The notes beneath the pieces were generated by a model. It made no database searches and was not told the DNA's origin. It was given only the letters and a program-made list of their open reading frames with translations. This document shows positions 1-8,350 of a stretch of DNA of 17,466 nucleotides, piece by piece (the first letter of the stretch is position 1; each line of letters starts with the position of its first letter). Source of the DNA: an uncultured bacterium (GTDB lineage Bacteria > Bacillota > Clostridia > Oscillospirales > Acutalibacteraceae); contig CAKXIK010000052.1 in the NCBI GenBank assembly GCA_934875675.1, forward strand, positions 1 to 17,466. The letters run 5' to 3'. The translations under genes were made by a program, and so were the position numbers.

Positions 1-328
1 CGGCAGAAGTAAAATGTGTAATTGCAAGCGCAACCGTAATGAGTAACCCCGGAATCATGGCCAAACAACCCGCCTTTAACCCTTTGGTACTGTCATAAGG
101 CACAAATCCAACCTTTACACGATTCATTTCAGAATATCCATCACGCCATGCAGTGCTATAAATCACACCAAACAATAATAAAAAGTCCAATGCCTGCACC
201 AATATGGTTGACCACACCGCGCTAAACGCATTGATAAAAATAAAGTTAACCATAATTCCGATTACTGCTGCGAGAATGATTGAAGTAAAGATCTTAAGAG
301 CCAGCTGAAATGGAGATACTTTTTTCAT
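1..328 (-). CDS. Small integral membrane protein, unknown function (partial, C-terminus outside window)
   Basis: The gene starts at ATG 326-328 behind AGGAAG at good spacing and runs off the left edge, so only the first 109 residues are visible. They begin MKKVSPFQLALKIF and contain about three hydrophobic stretches, near residues 12-34, 38-57 and 87-105. A charged, soluble-looking loop lies between the second and third, around the WRDGYSEMNR segment. I see no catalytic motif and do not recognise a named family. It is the last gene visible in the tepA-to-DUF3006 run. A 102-base gap with a possible TATAAT separates it from DUF3006, so it may have its own transcript. Confidence 0.7.
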   Translation of the reverse strand, partial: MKKVSPFQLALKIFTSIILAAVIGIMVNFIFINAFSAVWSTILVQALDFLLLFGVIYSTAWRDGYSEMNRVKVGFVPYDSTKGLKAGCLAMIPGLLITVALAITHFTSA

Positions 329-365
329 ATTGTCACTTCCTGTTCAGAATCCTTAACTGAATCAT

Positions 366-371
366 ATTATA
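366..371 (-). promoter_or_regulatory. Possible -10 element for the partial membrane-protein gene
   Basis: On the minus strand the sequence reads TATAAT here, 37 bases before the ATG at 328. No good TTGACA-like box is visible at 16-18 bases upstream. A 6-bp inverted repeat (CTTTTC/GAAAAG, 376-391) overlaps the place where the spacer would be. This may be a weak promoter or chance in A+T-rich sequence. Confidence 0.3.
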
Positions 372-430
372 AAGACTTTTCATACGAAAAGAAAGCATAA
401 AATTGTGAATTTTTCTTGCAAAGAATTGTT

Positions 431-652
431 TTAATCTTCCCAAACTTTGTTCTGCCGTGCAATCGTGCTCTTTTTACGCCGTGCGGTTTCTTCAACATCA
501 ATTTCAATGGTACCATCATCTGTAATCCGAAGGATATCCCCCTCTGCCACATTTGCCGGAGCTTCTGATTTTTCAATTGCAAAAAACTTTTTTTCGCTGT
601 CCTCGCAAATAACATATGTTCCTTCAAACCGGTCTACCGCTAAATATTTCAT
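431..652 (-). CDS. DUF3006 family small protein
   Basis: A 73-residue acidic protein starting MKYLAVDRFEG, with ATG behind AGGAGA. The pattern is typical of DUF3006: an N-terminal VDRFEG strand, a central ICEDSE segment, a GDILRITDDGTIEID stretch, and a Lys/Arg-rich tail. It is probably a small beta-barrel-like cytoplasmic protein. The biochemical function of DUF3006 is unknown. Members are often encoded next to a ComEC/Rec2-like metallo-hydrolase, as here: the metallo-hydrolase stop lies 42 bases upstream on the same strand. Family assignment rests on recognising the residue pattern; any role as a partner of the hydrolase is inferred from context only. Confidence 0.8.
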   Translation of the reverse strand: MKYLAVDRFEGTYVICEDSEKKFFAIEKSEAPANVAEGDILRITDDGTIEIDVEETARRKKSTIARQNKVWED

Positions 653-694
653 ACAACTCTTCTCCTTTATTCTTAGGTGAAAATCACCATAATT

Positions 695-1612
695 CTACTG
701 ATCTTCCGCACATTTCATTTCGCATAGAGTGCCATCTGTTGCGAAAAGCAGTGTTCCATTTAAATCTGTTCGATACGCTTTGAGCCCCATCTCATCCAGA
801 TTTAAGAGCGTTTCTTCTGCTATTTCACTTGCTTCTCCACAAGAAACTGCAACGTAAGAAGGACTGACGGCTTGCAGAAAACGCAGTGATGATGACGTTT
901 TGCTTCCATGATGGCCCAATTTAATAAAATCAGACTGTAAAGCAGTTTTGCTTGTCAGTAGACTTTCTTCGCTTTCTGTCTCGCCATCTCCCATAAACAG
1001 CATAGAAATATTCCCGTATGTGATCCGAATTACCAAGGATGCCTCATTTTGATTTTCACTTGGCACCCCGGCAGAAAGAATCTGAATTTTTGCCCGATCG
1101 GCAAAATAGAAACACTCCCCTGCAACAGACACATGCACCGGAACCGAATGTTTGTCAAATATTGCGCAAAGTTGACGGTAACTATCCATGTTCTTCAATG
1201 ACTGCATGGGAGAAATCAGTGCTTGCCGGGCTGGAATTCTCGTCAATATTTCTGACAAACCTCCGATGTGATCGTCGTGGGGATGCGTTGCAATCACATA
1301 ATCCAACTGCTCCACACCAAGGCGATGAAGTGTTTGCGCAATTTCAATGCCCAGATCTGCAGTCGCTGCATCAATCAACATTGCATGATCTTCATTTTGC
1401 AGTAAAATGCAATCTGCACTTCCAACGGAAAATACACGAACCGTAAACGGCAGGTCAGACTCAGGTTTTTCTGTTAGATTACATAGAGAGAAAACTACAT
1501 CCCATTTTCCCTGCGTAAAAACTACAATAGAAAAAATGACATAAAGGCAAATTAAGCAACCAGAAATTCTTCGCTTTATTTTTTTCCTCTGCGTGGCTTT
1601 GCCTTGTTCCAT
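695..1612 (-). CDS. Membrane-anchored ComEC/Rec2-like metallo-beta-lactamase-fold hydrolase
   Basis: A 305-residue protein if started at ATG 1610-1612 (MEQGKATQRK), which has AAAGGG upstream; the frame is open further but without a better start. A basic N-terminus is followed by one hydrophobic segment (about 17-34), suggesting a signal anchor with the enzyme outside the membrane. The fold is shown by H110-P-H112-D-D114-H115, the MGDG Asp209 and the GHHGSKTSSS motif at 233-242. These match the stand-alone version of the ComEC C-terminal domain, where nuclease activity is proposed for some members. Odd point: the YGHP-type motif expected after the last strand (around 260-267) is absent; SEIAEE stands there instead. 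The first 37 bases overlap the end of the upstream radical SAM gene in another frame, suggesting translational coupling. Its true substrate is unknown. Confidence 0.85.
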   Translation of the reverse strand: MEQGKATQRKKIKRRISGCLICLYVIFSIVVFTQGKWDVVFSLCNLTEKPESDLPFTVRVFSVGSADCILLQNEDHAMLIDAATADLGIEIAQTLHRLGVEQLDYVIATHPHDDHIGGLSEILTRIPARQALISPMQSLKNMDSYRQLCAIFDKHSVPVHVSVAGECFYFADRAKIQILSAGVPSENQNEASLVIRITYGNISMLFMGDGETESEESLLTSKTALQSDFIKLGHHGSKTSSSLRFLQAVSPSYVAVSCGEASEIAEETLLNLDEMGLKAYRTDLNGTLLFATDGTLCEMKCAEDQ

Positions 1613-3453
1613 CCGGCTGCACCCTTTCGGTTCTGCTGCACCACAGGTTTTCGTTGCAATTGTGAAGTACCATGCACCAGACATCCTGCTCCGCTTCCAA
1701 TCAAATCTGTGCGACCTGCTTTGCGAAGCGCCTCCTGTACCAATTCACGGTTTTGTGGAAGAAAGTACTGCAACAATGCGCGCTGCAAGGCTTTCTCATG
1801 CGGAGATTTTGGAACAAACACCGGCTGCAACGTGTACGGATCCATTTCCGTATAAAACATACAAGTCGATATCGTTCCCGGTGTAGGATAAAAATCCTGC
1901 ACTTGTTCGGGATGTATCCCTTCTTTTTTCAGGAAAAGAGCCAGCTCCACGGCATCACGCAATGTGCTGCCCGGATGCGACGACATCAAATATGGCACTA
2001 AGAACTGTTTTTTTCCGCAATGTTCCGTTTCCTGATAAAACTTTTTTGCAAAGCGCAGGTATGCCTCAATGTGCGGTTTTCCCATACAATCCAAAACTGC
2101 AGCAGAGCAATGCTCCGGTGCAACCTTGAGCTGACCGCTGACATGATACTGTACTAACTCACGAAAAAAGCTGTCATCTTGATCTTCAAGCAGGTAATCA
2201 AAGCGAATACCGGATCGAATGAAAACCCGCTTAATACCCGGAATTGCGCGCATCTTGCGCAGAATATCCAAGTATTCGGTGTGGTCGGCGTGCAGCTGAG
2301 GACATGGCTTTGGGGCGAGACACTTTTTTCCTTTGCATAATCCCAGCGTCTTCTGTTTTTCGCAAGACGGACCTCGAAAATTAGCAGTTGGCCCACCAAC
2401 ATCATGAATGTATCCCTTAAACCGGGGATTTTTCGCAAGAAGTTCTGCTTCACGCAAGACGGATTGTTCGCTGCGTGTCGTTACCATTCTCCCTTGATGG
2501 AAAGCAATGGAACAAAAATTGCAAGCACCGAAGCACCCGCGATTGTGTGTAATCGAAAATTCGACTTCTTCAATAGCCGGAACGCCGCCTTCTGCCTCAT
2601 AGCTCGGATGATAAGTGCGCTCATAGGGCAATTCATATACTTCGTCCATTTCGGCTTGTGTCAATAGCATTGCAGGCGGGTTTTGCACCAAGATAAGATT
2701 TCCATGACGTTGGATCACACGTTTACCAATTACCGCATCCTGCTCGTCCTGCTGCTTACGGCAGGAAATAGCATATGACTTTTTAGATTCACAGACCTGC
2801 TCAAAGGAAGGGCACTCCACTGCTGCACCCGGCACATATTCTTTAGTAGGAACCGCATAACAAGTGCCACAAATGTCATGTATGGAAGAAATGGGTTCTC
2901 CTGCCTGCAGACGTTGTGCAATTTCTACGGTCTGCTTTTCCCCCATACCGAACGATAGCAAATCGGCACCCGATTGAATTAAGATGGACGGACGAATGGC
3001 ATCATCCCAGTAATCATAATGGGCAAAACGACGCAAAGAAGCTTCCAAACCTCCGATAACCAACGGTTTGTCCGGAAACAGCCTCCGTATTATCTTACTG
3101 TAAACAATTACTGCACGGTCCGGACGTTTGCCCATCTTTTTCCCAGGAGAATAGGCATCTTCGCTGCGACGACGCTTGGCAACCGTATAATGCGCTACCA
3201 TGGAATCGATATTGCCGGAATTCACCATAAATCCAAGCCGCGGCGTGCCAAGCTTTAAGAAATCCCGATCCGAGTGCCAATCCGGCTGCGCTAAAATCGC
3301 CACACGAAATCCTGCATGTTCCAAAACACGCGAGATAATAGCAGTACCAAAAGTAGGGTGATCCACATAAGCATCACCAGTGACAAGGATAAAATCCGGC
3401 GCATCCCATCCTCGTTCCTTCATTTCTTTTTTTGAGATCGGTAAAAATGACAT
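1576..3453 (-). CDS. YgiQ family (UPF0313) radical SAM protein
   Basis: A 625-residue protein starting MSFLPISKKEMKERGWDAP, the usual YgiQ N-terminus. The frame is open 24 codons further upstream, but those lie inside ftsK, and GGAGAACAGG precedes this ATG. The 4Fe-4S radical SAM cysteines are C307, C311 and C314 within HNRGCFGACNFCS, and the protein is full length for the family. The C-terminus is a basic Arg/Lys-rich tail, as usual. Radical SAM chemistry (cleavage of S-adenosylmethionine to a 5'-deoxyadenosyl radical) is expected, but the substrate of YgiQ proteins is not established. The ATG overlaps the ftsK stop by one base (TAATG), so it is very likely cotranslated with ftsK. Its own 3' end overlaps the metallo-hydrolase start. 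Confidence 0.93.
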   Translation of the reverse strand: MSFLPISKKEMKERGWDAPDFILVTGDAYVDHPTFGTAIISRVLEHAGFRVAILAQPDWHSDRDFLKLGTPRLGFMVNSGNIDSMVAHYTVAKRRRSEDAYSPGKKMGKRPDRAVIVYSKIIRRLFPDKPLVIGGLEASLRRFAHYDYWDDAIRPSILIQSGADLLSFGMGEKQTVEIAQRLQAGEPISSIHDICGTCYAVPTKEYVPGAAVECPSFEQVCESKKSYAISCRKQQDEQDAVIGKRVIQRHGNLILVQNPPAMLLTQAEMDEVYELPYERTYHPSYEAEGGVPAIEEVEFSITHNRGCFGACNFCSIAFHQGRMVTTRSEQSVLREAELLAKNPRFKGYIHDVGGPTANFRGPSCEKQKTLGLCKGKKCLAPKPCPQLHADHTEYLDILRKMRAIPGIKRVFIRSGIRFDYLLEDQDDSFFRELVQYHVSGQLKVAPEHCSAAVLDCMGKPHIEAYLRFAKKFYQETEHCGKKQFLVPYLMSSHPGSTLRDAVELALFLKKEGIHPEQVQDFYPTPGTISTCMFYTEMDPYTLQPVFVPKSPHEKALQRALLQYFLPQNRELVQEALRKAGRTDLIGSGAGCLVHGTSQLQRKPVVQQNRKGAAGWNKAKPRRGKK

Positions 3454-6083
3454 TATTCCTGTTCTCCGTTTTCTTCTTCGGATTCGGCAGGCAACTGACC
3501 TGCACTTTCTTTTCTGACCATCCATTGTGCATATGAAATCAGCAACTGTCTTGGTTTTGATCCTTCATAAGGCCCGACAATGCCTCGTTGCTCCATCTGG
3601 TCGATCAACCTGCCAGCTCGCGCATATCCCAAATGAAGTCGACGCTGAAGCAATGATGTGGATGCCTGTCCAACTTCTGAAATGCATTTAACCGCTTCAT
3701 CAAACATGGGATCGTCAGCAGATTCCTGTTGTTTATTCTCTGAATGATCAGCAGATTTATCCGCTACCGCACGACGTTCAATCTCTTCTGCAATTTTTTC
3801 ATCGTATTCGCAATTTCCGGAATTCTTAATATACTCCACAATACGCTCAATCTCTTCATCGCTAACAAAACAACCCTGCACACGCGTCGGTTTCGAAGCA
3901 CCAACGGGTGCAAACAGCATATCACCGCGTCCCAAAAGCTTTTCTGCACCGCCGGAATCCAAAATGGTTCGAGAATCCACCTGTGAAGAAACGGCAAATG
4001 CAATCCGGCTCGGAATATTAGCTTTAATAACACCCGTAATAACATCAACAGAAGGCCGCTGCGTTGCAATTACAAGATGCATTCCTGCGGCACGTGCCAT
4101 CTGGGCCAATCGGCAAATTGCATCCTCCACCTCATTTGGTGCTGCCATCATCAAGTCTGCCAGCTCATCGACAATAATCACAATCTGCGGAAGCACTGCG
4201 ACCTCACAGTCCGGCTGCAATGCTTTTCGTTCTTCAACCAGACGATTATACGACGGTAGATCGCGCACTCCTGACGCCGCAAATTTCTTATAGCGATCCA
4301 ACATTTCTCCGACTGCCCAATTCAGTGCACCGGCCGCCTTCCTTGGATCTGTGACAACCGGAACCAGCAGATGGGGAATTCCATTGTATACGCCAAGCTC
4401 AACAACCTTTGGGTCTACCATTAAAAAACGAACCTCTTCCGGCTTGGCCTTATATAACAGACTGGTAATCATCGTATTGATACAGACAGATTTACCGGAT
4501 CCTGTAGCGCCTGCAATCAATAAATGCGGCATTTTTGCAAGATCCGCCAAGGTGATATTTCCTCCGATATCCTTTCCGAGCGCAACCGTCAGCCGACTTT
4601 TGGCTTGCTGAAAGATAGCGGAGTCAATAAGCCCGCGCAAATGCACGGTGCTGATCTGCTTATTGGGAACCTCAATACCAATAGCCGCTTTGTTGGGAAT
4701 GGGCGCCTCGATTCGAACACCGGCGGACGCAAGATTAAGAGCAATATCATCTGAAAGGTTTGTAATCCTGCTGATTTTAACACCTGCTGCCGGCTGTAAT
4801 TCATATCGTGTTACAGCGGGACCGCGGCAAATATTCAAAATTCGCGCTTCAACCCCAAAGCTCTTCAGTGTGTTAATCAGCAAATCTCCATTGGACTGCA
4901 GCTGAGCAAGGGAATCTGCACGAGCGGTCTGGGCATTATCCTCTTCCAAAAGGACAACCGGAGGAAATCGATAGTTCACTGCAGATTCTGCCTGGGGCGG
5001 CATCTGAAAAGGTTCTGGCTTGTTTAATTCTTTGACAGATTTAGCAATATGCTTTTCTTCTGCCACAAAATTTTCTGCTGCAGTCGGCGCTGATGCTGGT
5101 ATTGGTGTTTGAACAGTTTCCTGCTGCACTGCCTGAGCGGCTTCCTCAGCGGCTTTAGGCGAAGAAGTGAGTTCATCTAATGTCTGAGCTGTTTCGTAAA
5201 AACTCCAATCTTCCTCTTCTTTGCTTGCCGGAGGAATTTGATTTATTGAACAATCTTCCGTAGGATTTTCTTCCTCTCCGGAAATAATCTTTTTTAATTT
5301 GTGGAATTTACTGTTATGTTCCAGATCAACCTTAAGCGGATGCCCATTCTTTAGCGGCAATGTACGCAGGTCTTCCCCGTCTAATGGAATATCAATGTTA
5401 GTTGACCGTCGGGTCGCCAAATTCTCTGCACACTGATCACGAAATTCTGTTGCTGACTTTGCCACTGCGGTCGCAGGTTTTGAGATTGCCCGAAAAAGCT
5501 GCATCAAGCCGGTTCCCGTTAAAAGCATGACAAATGTAAACACCAGTAAAAGCACCACAATTTTTGCTCCGAGCACACCAAACGCTGCAACCATCGGAAC
5601 GCCGATTAACCCGCTGAATAAACCAGAGCCACGTGACTGAGCTCCCTCTGAATAAAGCCGGCCAAGTTCGCTCCAAAATCCCACGGGTTCTCCGGTTGAT
5701 TTGAAAACATAAAAAGATGCTGTCACAAGACAAATTAACACTGCACTAATCCAAAGTTTGGGTGCAATTTTAGTCAATGACTTTTCAAGCGACATGGTAA
5801 TTGCAATATATGCCAGCAGAATTGGCCAAAGGATTGAACTGTGTCCAAAAAGTCCCAACACTGCATCATGCAAAAACTTCCATATACTTTCTCCCTGAAT
5901 TAAAATAAGAAAAACAAGAAAAATAGCGATAACAAATAACAGAAGCGCAATTTGCTGCCGTTTTGCCGGAGAAATCGCTTGTTTTTTCTTTGCGGAAGCG
6001 TGCTTTACATTCCCGCTTGATGCTTTTTTGGATGCAGCCGTCTTCCTGGCCTTCGCTGCTTTTTGATTATGTTTTGCAGCCAA
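3453..6083 (-). CDS. FtsK/SpoIIIE family DNA translocase
   Basis: An 876-residue DNA pump that moves chromosomal DNA through the closing septum. The basic N-terminus is followed by roughly four to five membrane segments between residues 46 and 193. A Glu/Pro/Ala-rich linker covers about 230-370, then the alpha/beta motor domain with Walker A GATGSGKS at 525-532 and Walker B VIIVDEL at 635-641. A C-terminal winged-helix gamma domain (about 800-860, containing SLLQRRLHLGYARAGRLID) is the type that reads polarity sequences on the chromosome. The start is TTG at 6081-6083, supported by GGGAGGAGCGCAC just before it and by the basic MAAKHNQKAAKARK start. Its place near tepA recalls Bacillus spoIIIE, so a sporulation role is possible. 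Sequence alone does not separate FtsK from SpoIIIE. Confidence 0.95.
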   Translation of the reverse strand: MAAKHNQKAAKARKTAASKKASSGNVKHASAKKKQAISPAKRQQIALLLFVIAIFLVFLILIQGESIWKFLHDAVLGLFGHSSILWPILLAYIAITMSLEKSLTKIAPKLWISAVLICLVTASFYVFKSTGEPVGFWSELGRLYSEGAQSRGSGLFSGLIGVPMVAAFGVLGAKIVVLLLVFTFVMLLTGTGLMQLFRAISKPATAVAKSATEFRDQCAENLATRRSTNIDIPLDGEDLRTLPLKNGHPLKVDLEHNSKFHKLKKIISGEEENPTEDCSINQIPPASKEEEDWSFYETAQTLDELTSSPKAAEEAAQAVQQETVQTPIPASAPTAAENFVAEEKHIAKSVKELNKPEPFQMPPQAESAVNYRFPPVVLLEEDNAQTARADSLAQLQSNGDLLINTLKSFGVEARILNICRGPAVTRYELQPAAGVKISRITNLSDDIALNLASAGVRIEAPIPNKAAIGIEVPNKQISTVHLRGLIDSAIFQQAKSRLTVALGKDIGGNITLADLAKMPHLLIAGATGSGKSVCINTMITSLLYKAKPEEVRFLMVDPKVVELGVYNGIPHLLVPVVTDPRKAAGALNWAVGEMLDRYKKFAASGVRDLPSYNRLVEERKALQPDCEVAVLPQIVIIVDELADLMMAAPNEVEDAICRLAQMARAAGMHLVIATQRPSVDVITGVIKANIPSRIAFAVSSQVDSRTILDSGGAEKLLGRGDMLFAPVGASKPTRVQGCFVSDEEIERIVEYIKNSGNCEYDEKIAEEIERRAVADKSADHSENKQQESADDPMFDEAVKCISEVGQASTSLLQRRLHLGYARAGRLIDQMEQRGIVGPYEGSKPRQLLISYAQWMVRKESAGQLPAESEEENGEQE

Positions 6084-6127
6084 GTGCGCTCCTCCCTTCC
6101 TGAAAATAAAGCTAAACTATATGCGCA

Positions 6128-7039
6128 TTACAGCATACTGCCACTAAAAATGTTTATGCCTTGCGATGCCTCAACAAATCCAATAATCACACAAGCAATA
6201 CCAAGAATCAGACAATAGATTGCAAAAATATTCAGACGATCTTTTTTCAGTACCAGTTTGAGCAGCTTGATTGCAAAGAACCCAACAATGGCAGAAACAA
6301 TAACTCCAACCACCATTGGCAAAATATCGACTGCTGCCTTTTCCGCAATTGCATCCTTTACCTGCAGCAGACTGGCGCCCAGAATGGCCGGAATTCCCAG
6401 CACAAAGGAATAATCCAATGCCGTCTGCTTATCCAGCCCGCAAAACAGACCGGCAGCCAGTGTGGATCCGGAACGTGAAACACCCGGTAGCGTAGCGATT
6501 CCCTGAAAAATACCGATTGTCAACGCATTTCCGGTTGTAAGATCCTTTTTGCTTTGGTAATGGCTTCCTTCTGCTTTTTTTGTGGCAACATGCGCGATCA
6601 TGAGCAGTGCGCCGGTAAACAGGAAACAGAAGCCTTCCACCAAAATGGTTGAATCCTCATAAAAACCCTCCATGAAATCCTTCAGATTTCCATTGGTTCC
6701 GGGCAAAGGAATGAAAAACAGTAACAATGGCAGCAAGCCAATCAGTAACATTATAACCATGCGACGATCATGCGACATTTTTGACCAATGAAATTTTCCG
6801 GTAAACAAATCACCAATCATTCGGAAAAATTCGCAGATTAAGCGACCAATCAGATTACGGAAAACAAAGAACACGGCTGCAAGCGTACCGACATGCAGCA
6901 TAAGATCAAAAAGAATACCAACCTCTGTGTTCACTCCCAGCACATGCTGCGCAACAGAAAGGTGCCCGCTGCTTGAAACCGGCAAAAACTCCGTTGCACC
7001 CTGAATAATTCCAAGAATGATTGCTCTTAAGATATCCAT
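6128..7039 (-). CDS. uppP: Undecaprenyl-diphosphatase (UppP/BacA)
   Basis: A 303-residue polytopic membrane enzyme that dephosphorylates undecaprenyl pyrophosphate, recycling the lipid carrier for peptidoglycan and other wall polymers; it also underlies bacitracin tolerance. Both signature motifs are intact. The first is QGATEFLPVSSSGHL at 13-27, with Glu17, the serines and His26; the second is PGVSRSGST at 185-193, with Arg189. Multiple hydrophobic helices span the rest. Length is slightly above the usual 265-280, through a hydrophilic loop around 150-170. ATG 7037-7039 follows a perfect AGGAGG. It sits 57 bases after tepA and 44 bases before ftsK, so it is probably cotranscribed with both. 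The insertion of uppP between these two genes differs from the Bacillus order. Confidence 0.95.
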   Translation of the reverse strand: MDILRAIILGIIQGATEFLPVSSSGHLSVAQHVLGVNTEVGILFDLMLHVGTLAAVFFVFRNLIGRLICEFFRMIGDLFTGKFHWSKMSHDRRMVIMLLIGLLPLLLFFIPLPGTNGNLKDFMEGFYEDSTILVEGFCFLFTGALLMIAHVATKKAEGSHYQSKKDLTTGNALTIGIFQGIATLPGVSRSGSTLAAGLFCGLDKQTALDYSFVLGIPAILGASLLQVKDAIAEKAAVDILPMVVGVIVSAIVGFFAIKLLKLVLKKDRLNIFAIYCLILGIACVIIGFVEASQGINIFSGSML

Positions 7040-7096
7040 AAAAGTCCTCCTAATTATGTAAATATAAAATATGTACGCCCTAATCGGGCGGAAGAT

Positions 7097-7861
7097 CTAC
7101 TTTTTTACTTTCTTTCCTGTCTTTGTTCCAGTACGTTTTGGTTTTCCTTCTTCAATCATATGATCAAGAGCTCCCATCGCATCAGAAAGTGACCCAAGCT
7201 CATCAATCAATCCTTCACTGACCGCTGCCTCTCCATCCAGAACCGTGCCAATATCCGTTACTAATTCACCGGTGTTCATGCAAAGAGTACGAAAACGCTG
7301 GGGAGAAATGCGGGAGTTTGTGGTCACAAAGCGCGTGATCCGTTCCTGCATCTTTTCAAAATAATAAAGCGTTTGGGGAACACCAATCATTAATCCTGTC
7401 ATACGCACCGGATGCAATGTCATAGAAGCGCTGGGCGCAATAAAAGAACGCTTTGCAGCAACGGCAAGCGGAACACCGATAGAATGTCCGCCACCAAGCA
7501 CTAAAGAAACCGTCGGTTTTTTCATTCCGGAGATCAATTCAGCCAAAGCCAATCCTGCTTCCACATCACCGCCTACAGTATTGAGCAAAACCAGAAGTCC
7601 TTCAATCTCCGGTGTTTGTTCCACTGCCACCAGTTGTGGAATTACATGTTCATACTTTGTAGTTTTGTTCTGCGGTCCTAAAGCATAGTGCCCTTCAATC
7701 TGTCCAATGATCGTTAGACAATGAATCACATGCTTTCCTTTTGCTGTGATAGAACCACTTTCCCGAATCTGATCGTTTTGTTGTTCGGACGGAAGCGTAG
7801 TATCCTTATCCTTCTCTTTGTCATCGTTTTCGTCCGGAAACTGGTTATTGTTATTACTCAT
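7097..7861 (-). CDS. tepA: ClpP-fold serine protease, TepA type
   Basis: A 254-residue member of the ClpP/crotonase superfamily. ATG 7859-7861 is chosen because GAGG lies 7 bases before it; a GTG two codons upstream is less well placed. The first 40 residues are low-complexity and acidic/polar. The ClpP fold follows: an LNTVGGDVEAGLALAE segment (93-108), the nucleophile elbow GGGHSIG (123-129, Ser127) and the His of SMTLHPVR (His150). The C-terminus is Lys-rich. In Bacillus, TepA (YmfB) is encoded just upstream of spoIIIE and was described as a translocation-enhancing protein. The same neighbourhood (tepA, uppP, ftsK) supports the name here. It is the first gene of the minus-strand run, behind two candidate promoters in the 7950-8095 region. 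Confidence 0.88.
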   Translation of the reverse strand: MSNNNNQFPDENDDKEKDKDTTLPSEQQNDQIRESGSITAKGKHVIHCLTIIGQIEGHYALGPQNKTTKYEHVIPQLVAVEQTPEIEGLLVLLNTVGGDVEAGLALAELISGMKKPTVSLVLGGGHSIGVPLAVAAKRSFIAPSASMTLHPVRMTGLMIGVPQTLYYFEKMQERITRFVTTNSRISPQRFRTLCMNTGELVTDIGTVLDGEAAVSEGLIDELGSLSDAMGALDHMIEEGKPKRTGTKTGKKVKK

Positions 7862-7952
7862 CGTCACACCTCATTTACTATGCAGGTTTTGCCTGTCATT
7901 TTAGTGTGCCGCTGATGCCAACAATCATTCTTTTTCAGACAGAATTATTTTT

Positions 7953-7961
7953 ATTATAGCA
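7953..7961 (-). promoter_or_regulatory. Extended -10 promoter upstream of tepA
   Basis: The minus strand reads TGCTATAAT, an extended -10 (TGn plus a perfect TATAAT), about 90 bases before the tepA ATG. No clear -35 box is visible, which is common for extended -10 promoters. It would give a leader of roughly 85 bases. Confidence 0.55.
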
Positions 7962-7986
7962 TGTGAAGCAAAAAAATGCTATCCCT

Positions 7987-8025
7987 ATTTCTTTAGATTG
8001 TAAATTTATCACAATTCAAAGAAAT
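7987..8025. repeat. Long inverted repeat in the tepA upstream region
   Basis: Two 15-base arms (7987-8001 and 8011-8025) are complementary except for two adjacent positions, around a 9-base A+T-rich loop. It lies between the two minus-strand promoters, so a transcript from the distal one would contain a stem-loop. No T-run follows directly on either strand, so it does not look like a terminator. An operator or an RNA structure are both possible. Confidence 0.55.
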
Positions 8026-8066
8026 AAGAAAACATTCGTTTTGTAATACAAACCGCTGCAATTATA

Positions 8067-8094
8067 CCATAGATAGTTCATTTTTCAAGTCTAC
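8067..8094 (-). promoter_or_regulatory. Distal sigma-A-type promoter for the tepA run
   Basis: On the minus strand TTGAAA is followed after 16 bases by TATAAT, preceded by TGG, which makes an extended -10 as well. It points toward tepA and would give a leader of about 200 bases that includes the inverted repeat at 7987-8025. Confidence 0.6.
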
Positions 8095-8350
8095 CTGTCA
8101 AACAACCTTTACACCTCTAATAAATCTATCCACTCTCTTCTTAAATAACTATTCTATATCATATTTTATGACTTGATTTTGCATGATTTTCTGAATTTTT
8201 CTTCTTTTCCTGCCATTATGATAAAATCAAATTTCGCAACATGACTCAGGTTACATTTACAAAAATATTCAAGTGATCTCAAAATTACAATAACAATGCG
8301 CAATCCCAGTAATCCATCGGATTCTGGAGAATTGTTGGTATTTTCAGTAG

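Larger units (their letters stand above)
7862..8350. other. Gene-poor A+T-rich region between tepA and the surface-protein remnant
   Basis: This stretch holds the two candidate tepA promoters and the inverted repeat listed separately. From about 8100 to 8350 I see no convincing gene: plus-strand frames are broken by several stops. A 78-codon minus-strand open frame at 8166-8402 has no recognisable features and runs opposite the surface-protein remnant. The right part may be decayed coding sequence of that surface protein. Confidence 0.5.

Noticed and set aside
376..391. Terminator after the DUF3006 gene
   Set aside because: The CTTTTC/GAAAAG stem is short and A+T-rich, and only TCTTT follows on the minus strand.
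7076..7090. Hairpin CGCCC-TAATC-GGGCG between tepA and uppP as a terminator
   Set aside because: The stem is only 5 bp and no T-run follows on the minus strand, so tepA and uppP probably remain cotranscribed.
7987..8025. A Rex-type operator (TTGTGA-N6-TCACAA) inside the inverted repeat
   Set aside because: The half-sites are off by one base in spacing and the second half does not match, so naming a regulator would be unsupported.
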